Part shown: in pieces, positions 1 to 7,102 of the stretch | How the letters are laid out: the number at the start of each line of letters is the position of its first letter | How positions within the stretch are numbered: position 1 is the stretch's first letter | Assembly (NCBI RefSeq): GCF_003060825.1 | Contig: NZ_CP028922.1 | Coordinates: forward strand, 1,794,501-1,858,500 | Source of the DNA: Paenibacillus sp. CAA11 | Lineage (GTDB): Bacteria > Bacillota > Bacilli > Paenibacillales > Paenibacillaceae | DNA: 64,000 nucleotides | Reading direction: 5' to 3' | Made by a program: the position numbers and the translations under genes | Notes under the pieces: generated by a model | Database searches by the model: none | The model's input: only the letters and a program-made list of their open reading frames with translations | Told to the model about the DNA's origin: nothing

Positions 1-1
1 T

Positions 2-439
2 GCCAAAGTTATTCTAAGAACATCCTATTTAAAAGTGGTCGAGGCTTCTTATTTAACAGCCCAGCAATCACGTACATTGAATTTAGAAAAAGCCCAGGCC
101 ATTCCCCGAGTTTCTGGAATCAGTGTATCTATCATCGTTCAGGGAGACGAGACGATGCCTCTCGCTTATGATTACAAGGTGAAATTGCAGCAGGGCGACA
201 GAGTCTATGAGCCCTATAAGTATGAAAATAGTGGAGATAAGCAATTAGCGGAGGATCCTTTTTCAACGACTTATTACTACAGTATTATGGGGCCTCCTGA
301 AGGGAACTCCAAGATGCTGGATGCCTTGTTCTTAGGACTTAAAGGATTGGATTTCAAACAGCCTGCCAAGCTAATCCTATCCTATAGCGGCGAAGAGGAT
401 CATGTAGTTTATGAGCTTGACTTTAGCAAATATAAATAA
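2..439 (+). CDS. hypothetical protein, C-terminal part (5' end outside window)
   Basis: The frame is open from base 2 without a stop, so the gene very probably begins before the window; the GTG at 35 is only an internal candidate start with no clear ribosome binding site. About 146 residues are visible, rich in alternating hydrophobic and polar residues, which suggests a beta-sandwich, and the protein ends in DFSKYK. I do not recognise the family. An extracytoplasmic domain of the kind found in anti-sigma factors with DUF4179/DUF5643 regions is one possibility but is not supported by a clear motif. A good intrinsic terminator follows about 30 bases after the stop, so this is the last gene of its transcript. 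Confidence 0.6.
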   Translation, partial: AKVILRTSYLKVVEASYLTAQQSRTLNLEKAQAIPRVSGISVSIIVQGDETMPLAYDYKVKLQQGDRVYEPYKYENSGDKQLAEDPFSTTYYYSIMGPPEGNSKMLDALFLGLKGLDFKQPAKLILSYSGEEDHVVYELDFSKYK

Positions 440-471
440 ACGAAGTCTTAAAGTAACCAATATAATAATAG

Positions 472-507
472 AAATCCCGTCAACGTATTGTTGGTGGGAT
501 TTTTTAT
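472..507 (+). terminator. rho-independent terminator after the first partial gene
   Basis: A 13-bp stem (arms 472-484 and 490-502, two G-U pairs, five-base loop) runs directly into a T-rich tract. It ends the transcript of the truncated gene at the window start. Confidence 0.85.
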
Positions 508-632
508 ATTTGAAAGTAACGTTAAATTCTACATTTGATTCATTGATAGGACTTCTTTGTCACAATTTTACAGTTTGTAACGTTATAACTAGTGAGCTGC
601 TATCAAATCAACTATGAAAGGTGGAAATCGAG

Positions 633-1142
633 ATGATTGCTAAAAAACTCATGATTACTATGCTGGCCGTATCTTCATTAGCCTCTTTGCAGCCTGTATT
701 TGCGGACGGCAGCGATCTGAAATCTGTGAATGAACAATCTATGGAAACTCAGGCGATTAAAATTCAAAACACAAAGGAAACTGCGACACCTATTATTCCA
801 CGTAGTAAACATAGGGTTTTTATGTTTTTTGCCGATGAGGAGGACTGGTTTAAGTGGACCAATAATACCGGAAAGCCTCAATTCGTGGAAGCTACAATGG
901 CTGCTCTAGGAGAGAAAAATAGTGTGAGAATGGCGGCTCAAATTGAGTATGATGCAGATCACGAATCTCCACTTATGATTCATGATGAAGTGGCTAAGCC
1001 GCATTGGCAAGGAAGCGTCACTATGAAAGGTCTGTATGTTCCGGACGGTGCCTCCATTTATTTCCGAATGACCTACGAGAAGTTTGTTGTGCCGGTCAAA
1101 GAGTCTTACGCGTTTAGAATTGATATTCACGATGCGAATTAA
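633..1142 (+). CDS. small secreted protein, copy 1 of tandem pair
   Basis: 169 residues. The start is ATG 633, 9 bases after an AAGGTGG ribosome binding site at 616-622; a GTG at 621 overlaps that site and was rejected. Residues 1-24 form a classical signal peptide (Lys-Lys, hydrophobic core, cleavage after VFA), so the product is exported. The mature part has a polar linker (about 25-58) and then a compact domain containing DEEDWFKW and VPDGASIYFRM, which looks like an all-beta fold. I do not recognise the family. About 23 of 169 residues differ from copy 2 by my count, clustered at 52-65, 127-130 and the C-terminal 20 residues. Function unknown. Confidence 0.8.
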   Translation: MIAKKLMITMLAVSSLASLQPVFADGSDLKSVNEQSMETQAIKIQNTKETATPIIPRSKHRVFMFFADEEDWFKWTNNTGKPQFVEATMAALGEKNSVRMAAQIEYDADHESPLMIHDEVAKPHWQGSVTMKGLYVPDGASIYFRMTYEKFVVPVKESYAFRIDIHDAN

Positions 1143-1149
1143 ACATAGA

Positions 1150-1177
1150 AACCACTCAGGGGTAAGTACTTAGTGGT
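1150..1177 (+). terminator. weak hairpin terminator after copy 1
   Basis: Arms 1150-1159 and 1169-1177 form a stem of about 9 bp with one mismatch, followed by an AT-rich but not T-pure stretch. It lies 8 bases after the stop of copy 1. The matching position after copy 2 keeps only the left arm. Confidence 0.45.
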
Positions 1178-1313
1178 TATGATTTATATTTTGAAGTAAT
1201 AGTAAATTCTACATTTGATTCATTAATAGAGCTCCATTGTAACAATTTTGCAGTTTGAAATGTTATTACTAGTGAGCTGCTAGTCAAATCAACTATGAAA
1301 GGTGGAAATCGAA

Positions 1314-1823
1314 ATGATTGCTAAAAAACTCATGATTACTATGCTAGCCGTATCTTCATTAGTCTCTTTGCAGCCTGTGTTTGCGGACGGCAGCGACCTG
1401 AAATCTGTGGATGAACAATCTATGGAAACTCAGGCGATTAAAATTCAAAATACAAAGGAAACTGCGATGCCTACTGCTCCGCGTAACAAACATATAGTTT
1501 ATATGTTATTTGCGGATGAAGAGGATTGGTTTAAGTGGACCAATAATACCGGAAAGCCTCAATTCGTGGAAGCTTCATTGGCTGCTCTAGGAGAGAAGAA
1601 TAGTGTGAGAATGGCGGCTCAAATTGAGTATGATGCAGATCACGAGTCTCCGCTTATGATTCATGATGAAGTGGCTAAGCCGCATTGGCGAGAGGGCGTC
1701 ACCATGAAAGGTCTGTACGTTCCGGACGGTGCCTCCATTTATTTCCGAATGACCTACGAGAAGTTTATAGTGCCGATGAAGGAAACTTATGTGTTTAAAG
1801 TTAATAGTCATGAAGCGAATTAG
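1314..1823 (+). CDS. small secreted protein, copy 2 of tandem pair
   Basis: 169 residues, collinear with copy 1 without indels. ATG 1314 follows the same AAGGTGG binding site with the same spacing. The signal peptide (1-24, cleaved after VFA) and the aspartate/tryptophan-rich core are retained, so both copies should give intact exported proteins. Differences from copy 1 include the 52-65 linker, a change from QGS to REG near residue 128, and several conservative changes at the C-terminus, which suggests the copies have diverged while staying open. No function can be assigned. The transcript probably lacks the copy 1 hairpin because a 69-bp inverted-repeat element replaces it. Confidence 0.8.
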   Translation: MIAKKLMITMLAVSSLVSLQPVFADGSDLKSVDEQSMETQAIKIQNTKETAMPTAPRNKHIVYMLFADEEDWFKWTNNTGKPQFVEASLAALGEKNSVRMAAQIEYDADHESPLMIHDEVAKPHWREGVTMKGLYVPDGASIYFRMTYEKFIVPMKETYVFKVNSHEAN

Positions 1824-1848
1824 ACAATAAAAACCACTCAGGAGTAGG

Positions 1849-1917
1849 TGAAGTGCATCCCTTAGAATCCATCGGTTAACCCAGGGGGTTACAATGTCTA
1901 TTCAAGGGGTCACTTCA
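1849..1917. mobile_element. 69-bp inverted-repeat element resembling a minimal IS/MITE
   Basis: The element starts TGAAGTG and ends CACTTCA, and the similarity continues inward: TGAAGTG-CATCCCTT on the left against TGAAGTG-ACCCCTT on the right, then GAAT and TAACCC in both arms with small gaps, so nearly the whole element is one imperfect palindrome. An inner hairpin (TAACCC/GGGTTA) lies in the middle. Outward TG...CA ends are typical of insertion sequences such as the IS3 family. There is no room for a transposase and no target-site duplication is visible. A solo IS remnant or MITE is the best reading; a family was not identified. Confidence 0.5.
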
Positions 1918-1955
1918 TTAAACCTGGGTGGTCTTATTGTTGTTACTTTTATAAA

Positions 1956-2984
1956 TTATTTAGTTGGCGTAGTTACAGTATTGTACTCGTCCACCTCGAA
2001 GCTAAGAATGTTTTTAAAGATCACATATTCTACTCTTTTGCTGAATGGACCTTTGTTATTGCTGTGCTTATCGATACCGTACTTAGCTGGACCAGTACCC
2101 GCTTCCTTTGCGTCGTACCAATTAATGAAGCTGTTAACTTCACTCATGGAAAGATCAAATTCCTTTTCAGAACCATTGGTCATCGTAATGGTAAGGATTG
2201 CGCGATCGCCTGAAGGCTGTGGATTAGGTTCAGGTTCTGGCGTGTTTGTATTTATTGATGGAGTAACTAAAGCTTCATTAGAATAACTTGATTCACCATT
2301 TTTATCAATTGATGTTACTACATAGTAATAAGTTATGTCATTTGTTACAGTTGAGTCTGAGTAGTACGTTGCTGAAGTACTGGTTACTAATTTGTAGGGG
2401 CCACCTTTTGTTTCGGAACGATAGAGATTATATAGCGTTGAGTGCTCACTTTGATCCCATTTTAATTTTGCTAATGAATTTCCAGGAGTAGCTACTAAAT
2501 TGGTTGGAGGAGTTAATTCATAATATTCACTATTAATGAACACATCGAACTCTGAAATATAAACTGGTGAAGTTCCTGAGTTAACTAGCTTGAAAAAGTG
2601 AACGTCGTTATAGCTATTTCCATAAGTTTTATTACCGTCTGCAACTAAAGGGGTAGAAAAATAGGTGTAATGAGCGCCGGAGTATCTACTATAACCCATT
2701 CCTAGTTTAGTAGCATCTCCTGAGGCTACCTTTAATTGATATGCAATTAACTGAACAGGAATCTTGAATTCAAACCATATTTGTTTTCCTGGATCAAGTT
2801 TAAACATTGTTGAATCTTCATTATCGGTGACTAATGATGTTGTGTCTTCGGTCACATAACCCTTACCATAGGATAGTTCTTTGCCGTTTAATACACCACC
2901 CTCATAAGCACTAACTGATGACAAAGGTAATAGAAAAGCAAAGAGTAGAGCGAAACTTAAAATCAAGCTAAATTTCTTTTTCAT
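1956..2984 (-). CDS. secreted protein with a fibronectin type III domain
   Basis: 342 residues. ATG 2984 is chosen because an AAGGAG site lies 9 bases upstream; a TTG three codons earlier abuts that site. Residues 1-26 are a signal peptide (MKKKF start, cleavage after VSA). Residues 27-155 may be a beta-sandwich of discoidin type. Residues 158-243 are a fibronectin type III domain (PPTNL start, a central LKW, then TYYYVVTSID and a SNEALVTP end). A proline-rich linker (244-260) leads to a C-terminal domain (261-342) of unknown type. It probably acts at the cell surface or outside the cell, perhaps in carbohydrate or protein binding. A possible -10 (TATAAT) lies at 3015-3020. The gene is convergent with the duplicated secreted pair. 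Confidence 0.8.
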   Translation of the reverse strand: MKKKFSLILSFALLFAFLLPLSSVSAYEGGVLNGKELSYGKGYVTEDTTSLVTDNEDSTMFKLDPGKQIWFEFKIPVQLIAYQLKVASGDATKLGMGYSRYSGAHYTYFSTPLVADGNKTYGNSYNDVHFFKLVNSGTSPVYISEFDVFINSEYYELTPPTNLVATPGNSLAKLKWDQSEHSTLYNLYRSETKGGPYKLVTSTSATYYSDSTVTNDITYYYVVTSIDKNGESSYSNEALVTPSINTNTPEPEPNPQPSGDRAILTITMTNGSEKEFDLSMSEVNSFINWYDAKEAGTGPAKYGIDKHSNNKGPFSKRVEYVIFKNILSFEVDEYNTVTTPTK

Positions 2985-3117
2985 TCTATACAACTCCTTT
3001 ATGTATTGTTACGTATTATAGAATACTGCTATTTAAAATTCCTTGTCCAAACATTTTATTTATAAATATGTAAATAAATGTCATTATTTCTTAGAGTTGG
3101 ATGTTAGCTAACTGGAA

Positions 3118-3138
3118 ATATATATATATATATATATA
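3118..3138. repeat. (AT)n simple repeat
   Basis: A 21-base alternating A/T run lies in the gap between two divergent genes. It may vary in length between strains. Confidence 0.9.
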
Positions 3139-3249
3139 GAAGATAAGCATCAATGGTGATTAGAGTATTGGAATGATTCTTAATAATTTTCGAAAGTGGC
3201 TTAGACTTAATAAGTCGCTTTTTTTTATCCCAATCCGTCCTCAACATAC

Positions 3250-3300
3250 AAAAAAAGGACACAAGCCCTTGTGAAAACCATGGTACAAGGGCTTGTGTCC
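3250..3300 (-). terminator. strong rho-independent terminator reading the minus strand
   Basis: A perfect 16-bp stem (arms 3257-3272 and 3285-3300, 12-base loop) is followed on the minus strand by seven T residues (A run at 3250-3256). No minus-strand gene with clear coding character lies just upstream, so the transcript it ends is unknown. Confidence 0.75.
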
Positions 3301-3322
3301 GGGCATCCCTTGCGGGATGCCC
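3301..3322. repeat. perfect 9-bp hairpin abutting the preceding palindrome
   Basis: GGGCATCCC and GGGATGCCC are separated by TTGC. This hairpin starts at the base after the 16-bp palindrome ends, giving two adjacent stem-loops that could stack in an RNA. Confidence 0.8.
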
Positions 3323-3483
3323 ATCATGGGAGAGGAGAAACCGGACGAAGAGCTTATGGGGAAACGTAAGTCTTCTCCGCGGTTGTCTACGACATTTGGT
3401 GATGTCGATATCTTCATTATGTCCGCATCTTACCGGTTTATACATGCATTTCTGAGAAAAAAGGAAGGCGAAGCAGGATATAT

Positions 3484-3512
3484 TTTTCAAGCGCAGGCAG
3501 TTGTGGTACGAT
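3484..3512 (+). promoter_or_regulatory. possible sigma-A promoter for rsmD-coaD
   Basis: TTTTCA, a 17-base spacer and TACGAT end about 54 bases before the chosen rsmD start. The match is only moderate. Confidence 0.3.
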
Positions 3513-3565
3513 ATCGTCATGAAAAATACGACACGGCATGTGACGGAGATAAGGAGAGAACAGAC

Positions 3566-4168
3566 TTGCGTGTAATATCAGGGAGTGCCCGTGGACGGAC
3601 ACTCAAGGCAGTGCCCGGATCGGGAACACGGCCAACAACAGACAAAGTGAAAGAGGCCATCTTCAGTATGATTGGCCCTTATTTTGATGGAGGAATAGTC
3701 CTAGATCTGTTCGCCGGGACCGGCGGGCTTGGTATAGAAGCGCTCAGCCGCGGGATGGACCGCTCTGTATTCGTAGACTTGGAGTACAAGAGCATTGAGG
3801 TGATCCGGGCGAATTTGACAGCAACAGGACTTGCAGACCAGGCAGAGGTCTATAAGAACGATGCAGAACGAGCACTCAAGGCTTTGGGGAAGAAGGAGCT
3901 TTTATTTGATTTGATCTTCCTGGATCCGCCATATCGGATGAAGCATGGCGACAAGCTGATGTTGAAGATGGAAGAGCTGGGGATTGTGGCCCCTGAAGCG
4001 ACAGTTGTTCTTGAATACGAATCTTCCTATCAATATTCTGAGCAAATCGGGGGATTTGAAGAGATTCGCAAAGCAGAGTATGGAGAAACTGCCGTATCCA
4101 TTTACCGCTATTTGAAGCAGCAAGAGCCCGCAGCGGATCATTTGAAGGAGGAAGAACATCATGAATGA
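3566..4168 (+). CDS. rsmD: 16S rRNA (guanine(966)-N(2))-methyltransferase RsmD
   Basis: 200 residues, near the usual family length. The start is TTG 3566, placed 7-10 bases after AAGGAGAG and giving the family N-terminus (M)RVISGSARG; the frame is open a further 91 codons upstream, but that part does not look like RsmD. The Rossmann methyltransferase motif DLFAGTGGLGIEALSRG binds S-adenosylmethionine and the catalytic DPPY motif follows. The enzyme methylates G966 (E. coli numbering) of 16S rRNA during 30S assembly. It overlaps coaD by 8 bases (ATGAATGA), so the two are translationally coupled, as in the B. subtilis ylbH-coaD pair. Confidence 0.95.
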   Translation: MRVISGSARGRTLKAVPGSGTRPTTDKVKEAIFSMIGPYFDGGIVLDLFAGTGGLGIEALSRGMDRSVFVDLEYKSIEVIRANLTATGLADQAEVYKNDAERALKALGKKELLFDLIFLDPPYRMKHGDKLMLKMEELGIVAPEATVVLEYESSYQYSEQIGGFEEIRKAEYGETAVSIYRYLKQQEPAADHLKEEEHHE

Positions 4169-4679
4169 AGCGAAGTCCAATTTGAGGATAGCGGTCTATC
4201 CGGGGACCTTTGACCCTGTAACGAAGGGACATATGGATATTATTCAACGCGCTGCCAGGCAGTTTGATCGACTGATTGTGGCCGTGCTGAACAATACAAG
4301 CAAGAACCCTTTGTTTAGCGTAGAAGAGCGTAAGGTGCTGCTTCGTACAGTTACACGTGATTTGCCAAACGTAGAAGTCGATAGCTTCCGTGATTTACTG
4401 GTTAATTATATGAGCCTTAAACAGGCTCACGTTATTGTAAGAGGAGTCAGATCTGTGACCGATTTTGAATATGAATTGCAGATCGCTTCGACCAATCACA
4501 AGCTGAATAGTGATGTTGAGACTATTTTTATGATGACGAACCCGAAATATTCTTACCTCAGTTCTAGTGTAGTGAAGGAGATTGCGTATTTCCGCGGTGA
4601 TGTAGGTGATCTGGTGGCTCCAGAGGTTGAAGAGGCATTGAGAAGCAAAATGGATCAGACTCAGCAGAATTCAAATTAG
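4161..4679 (+). CDS. coaD: phosphopantetheine adenylyltransferase
   Basis: 172 residues. CoaD transfers AMP from ATP to 4'-phosphopantetheine, the fourth step of coenzyme A synthesis, in the cytoplasm. The nucleotidyltransferase signature is present: YPGTFDPVTKGH near the N-terminus (the HIGH-like TxGH motif), IVRGVRSVTDFEYE in the middle and YSYLSSSVVKEIA near the end. A strong GGAGG site precedes ATG 4161. Its stop codon overlaps the stop of the convergent ylbJ, leaving no room for a terminator between them. Confidence 0.96.
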   Translation: MNEAKSNLRIAVYPGTFDPVTKGHMDIIQRAARQFDRLIVAVLNNTSKNPLFSVEERKVLLRTVTRDLPNVEVDSFRDLLVNYMSLKQAHVIVRGVRSVTDFEYELQIASTNHKLNSDVETIFMMTNPKYSYLSSSVVKEIAYFRGDVGDLVAPEVEEALRSKMDQTQQNSN

Positions 4680-5911
4680 TGCTCGGAGCGTCTATGCTTC
4701 CAGATGAGTGAGAAAAGTACTAATCCGGCAATGACCACAGCGAGTAATCCGGATTGCCAGACCAGCAACTCCATGGACTGAGACCCATTGGGGAAGAGAA
4801 ATACTGGGCTTAACGAGCCTTCTGCCCCTGAATCTGTAGACACTGCTGTTAATTGGGGAAACCATGAGTTGAACTGCTTCCAAATAAGCAAAGTAAGTAC
4901 ATAGGCAATAGCTCCATGCAGCAGGCGGGTGAATAGGAATCCCCGGATCTGCAGACCAGCTGGTTTGAGGACGGCCCGTACCTGAAAATAGCTGCACAGG
5001 CCTCCCCAGCCTAAAACCGCGCTGAGCAGTGCTGCTTGCAGTGCTGGCGATGTTATACCTTGTTGTACAATAGCATAAGTGCCTAGATGCACTTCCAATA
5101 AGCCCGGCAAGATATAGGCCGGAAAGCCGGAAGGAAAAGCCCTGGACAGAATCTGAATGACTACTGCAAAAATGAGCATAAATCCGCCGACCGTCATAAG
5201 AGTTTGTACGGCTTCGCTTACGGCATCCCCGAGCAGCTTGCCAAAGCTGCGCCCATCAAGCCTGCGGGCCTGCTCCATACTGCGGTAAGCCTGCTTGAAG
5301 AGGGACACTTGACTTCGATTGGCAGCTACTGCGTGAGGCTGTTCAGGCACTTCGGCTTCTGCAGCTTTGTTCCGGGCTCCCCGTCCCATACGGGAGTAAA
5401 TGAATCCTGCACCAAGTCCTGCAAGCAGATGTACGATGAGCAGCAGGCTTCCTACAGCAGGCTGATGCAGAAATCCGGCGCTAATCACAATAATGATCAG
5501 CATGGGATTGCAGAAATGGGAGAGGGCAGCCAGGCGGGCGGCTTCTGAAGAGGGCAGCTGTCCTCTCTGATGCAGCTTGGCAGCAGCCGCAGCTCCAGAT
5601 GGGAAGCCGACAACAGCGCCAAGCGGCAGAACAAAGCCTGCCGACCCTGGCAGACGAAAGAGGCTGCGCATAAGAGGGGTCAGCAAAGTGCCAATGCCAT
5701 GTATAATCCCTAATGCAATCAGCATCTCTGTAAGTACAAGAAAAGGGAGAAGTGCCGGGAAGACGATATGCCACCAGATCTTTAAGCCCTCAAGTGATGC
5801 CTCAAAGGCTTGCTGTGGAGCGTAAACAATGCAGGCCACTATGGCTGCTGCTCCAAGAGCCAGCAGAGCGCTGGTGCGCATCCGGCCAGCCGTGGCCAAG
5901 TCGCGGTTCAT
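4676..5911 (-). CDS. ylbJ: sporulation integral membrane protein YlbJ
   Basis: 411 residues from ATG 5911, which follows AGAGGTGA; an in-frame extension of 39 codons upstream was rejected because it has no binding site and is not hydrophobic like the rest. About eight to ten hydrophobic segments span most of the protein, including the nucleoside-transporter/FeoB Gate-like pattern around GFPSGAAAAAKL. In B. subtilis YlbJ is made in the mother cell under sigma-E and is needed for spore cortex formation; its presence suggests an endospore former. It is convergent with coaD (3-base overlap) and divergent from ylbL. The ylbK gene found next to it in B. subtilis is absent. Confidence 0.9.
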   Translation of the reverse strand: MNRDLATAGRMRTSALLALGAAAIVACIVYAPQQAFEASLEGLKIWWHIVFPALLPFLVLTEMLIALGIIHGIGTLLTPLMRSLFRLPGSAGFVLPLGAVVGFPSGAAAAAKLHQRGQLPSSEAARLAALSHFCNPMLIIIVISAGFLHQPAVGSLLLIVHLLAGLGAGFIYSRMGRGARNKAAEAEVPEQPHAVAANRSQVSLFKQAYRSMEQARRLDGRSFGKLLGDAVSEAVQTLMTVGGFMLIFAVVIQILSRAFPSGFPAYILPGLLEVHLGTYAIVQQGITSPALQAALLSAVLGWGGLCSYFQVRAVLKPAGLQIRGFLFTRLLHGAIAYVLTLLIWKQFNSWFPQLTAVSTDSGAEGSLSPVFLFPNGSQSMELLVWQSGLLAVVIAGLVLFSLIWKHRRSEH

Positions 5912-6073
5912 GAGCTTCACCTCTATGATTAATATCTTGATTTTGTCTAAATTAAAATAAAATTCAAAATGTACAACCCTGAGTTCTTCTAGACCATGTC
6001 TATGCGGTTGTAAATCGAAACAGACCAAGCTCTGCCAAATGGGAGAGAGTTAAGCAGGAGGAAGGTGGGAGCT

Positions 6074-7099
6074 ATGAACAAGAGTACAGGAAAGTGGTGG
6101 AAGGCGGCGCTTTTCTTGCTTGGTTTTATCTTGATTCTGTATGTAGTGGTCTTTATGCCCATCCCTTATATGGCGGATCGGCCAGGTTCAGCAGATGAGA
6201 TTAAACCGATGATACTAATGAAGGAAGGGGATCAGCAGGAGAAGGGCACGTTCATGCTGACGACCGTCTCGCGGAGTTATTTAAATGTCGCAGGCTGGGT
6301 ATTTGCTAAGCTGGACCGAAATGCGGTGATAAGTTCCAAGCCGAAGCGGAACGAAGCTGAATATGATACTCAGCAGTTGCTCTATATGACCAGTTCCCAA
6401 TCCAATGCGATGGAAGCTGCCTACAGAAAGGCCAAGGAACCATATACCGTAGAGCCCCAATATATTTTTGTTGTAGGTTTGTCTACAAATCCGGCCCCCA
6501 AAGGGAACTTTCAGACGAAAGATAAGATTATCAGCATTGACGGCCAGGTCTTGAAGGATCGTGACGCCTTAACTGCCCTCCTTAGCGGGAAGAAGCCGGG
6601 CGATAAGATCAAGATCGTCTTGGACAGAGGCGGGAAAAAGGTGACAGAGAATGCCGAGTTGATTACGCTAACAGATGCCTCAACCGGTAAGACGAGGGCT
6701 GGACTTGGGCTGACCATTGGCGAGGTTCGTAAGGTGGTTAGCCAAGATCCGGGGAAACAGGTTGAATTTGCATCCACGGATATTGGCGGCCCTTCTGCAG
6801 GCCTTATGTTTACCCTGGAGATATACAACCAGCTTACATCAGGCGATCTAAGCCAAGGCCACCGCATCGCAGGGACAGGCACAATTGCGCCGGATGGAAC
6901 GGTAGGTGCTATCGGCGGGGTTCAGTTCAAAATCGTTGCTGCCGACAGAAAAAAGGCAGAGATTTTCTTTGTGCCCGAGGAGAACTATGAGGATGCTAAG
7001 AACAAGGCCGACCAAATCGGTACTTCTATGAAGCTTGTTCCGGTGAAGACTGTAGATGACGCCTTGTCTTATCTGAAACAGCTTAAGTCTGCTTCTTAA
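6074..7099 (+). CDS. ylbL: YlbL-type membrane-anchored Lon-like PDZ protease
   Basis: 341 residues. ATG 6074 follows AGGAGGAAGGTGGG; a GTG at 6065 lies inside that site. One N-terminal membrane segment (about 11-28) anchors the protein, a PDZ domain follows (about 115-200), and the C-terminal Lon-type peptidase domain holds the Ser-Lys dyad: Ser241 in GGPSAGL and Lys286 in GVQFK. Family members are processing proteases at the outer face of the membrane; the B. subtilis homologue has been linked to degradation of a DNA-damage checkpoint protein. It ends 3 bases from the stop of the convergent tmcAL. Confidence 0.93.
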   Translation: MNKSTGKWWKAALFLLGFILILYVVVFMPIPYMADRPGSADEIKPMILMKEGDQQEKGTFMLTTVSRSYLNVAGWVFAKLDRNAVISSKPKRNEAEYDTQQLLYMTSSQSNAMEAAYRKAKEPYTVEPQYIFVVGLSTNPAPKGNFQTKDKIISIDGQVLKDRDALTALLSGKKPGDKIKIVLDRGGKKVTENAELITLTDASTGKTRAGLGLTIGEVRKVVSQDPGKQVEFASTDIGGPSAGLMFTLEIYNQLTSGDLSQGHRIAGTGTIAPDGTVGAIGGVQFKIVAADRKKAEIFFVPEENYEDAKNKADQIGTSMKLVPVKTVDDALSYLKQLKSAS

Positions 7100-7102
7100 C
7101 CG

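Larger units (their letters stand above)
501..1823 (+). repeat. tandem duplication: two about 640-bp units, each with leader and secreted-protein gene
   Basis: Unit 1 spans about 501-1142 and unit 2 about 1181-1823. The similarity covers not only the coding sequence but also about 130 bases upstream, including the ribosome binding site and the stretch before it. The copies differ by scattered substitutions and small indels. Unit 1 is followed by a hairpin (1150-1177); in unit 2 only the left arm of that hairpin remains, and a 69-bp inverted-repeat element begins where the loop and right arm should be. Confidence 0.9.
2985..3565. other. 580-bp non-coding gap with simple repeat and palindromes
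   Basis: No convincing gene was found. In order the gap holds the promoter region of the minus-strand fibronectin gene, an AT-rich stretch, an alternating (AT) run at 3118-3138, a short stem followed by T8 near 3204-3228, a 16-bp perfect palindrome with a minus-strand T tract (3250-3300), a second perfect 9-bp hairpin (3301-3322) and further small inverted repeats up to about 3430. The plus frame leading into rsmD is open from 3293 but has no convincing start. Confidence 0.7.

Noticed and set aside
1894..2491. Plus-strand frames over the fibronectin-domain gene
   Set aside because: They are antisense to a gene with signal peptide and recognised domain, and lack binding sites.
3204..3228. Plus-strand terminator GACTT-AAT-AAGTC followed by T8
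   Set aside because: The stem is only 5 bp and no plus-strand gene precedes it, so it was mentioned in the gap description but not listed separately.
3104..3520. Minus-strand frame of 138 codons upstream of rsmD
   Set aside because: It runs through two perfect palindromes, a terminator and the (AT) repeat and has no family resemblance. A non-coding explanation is better.
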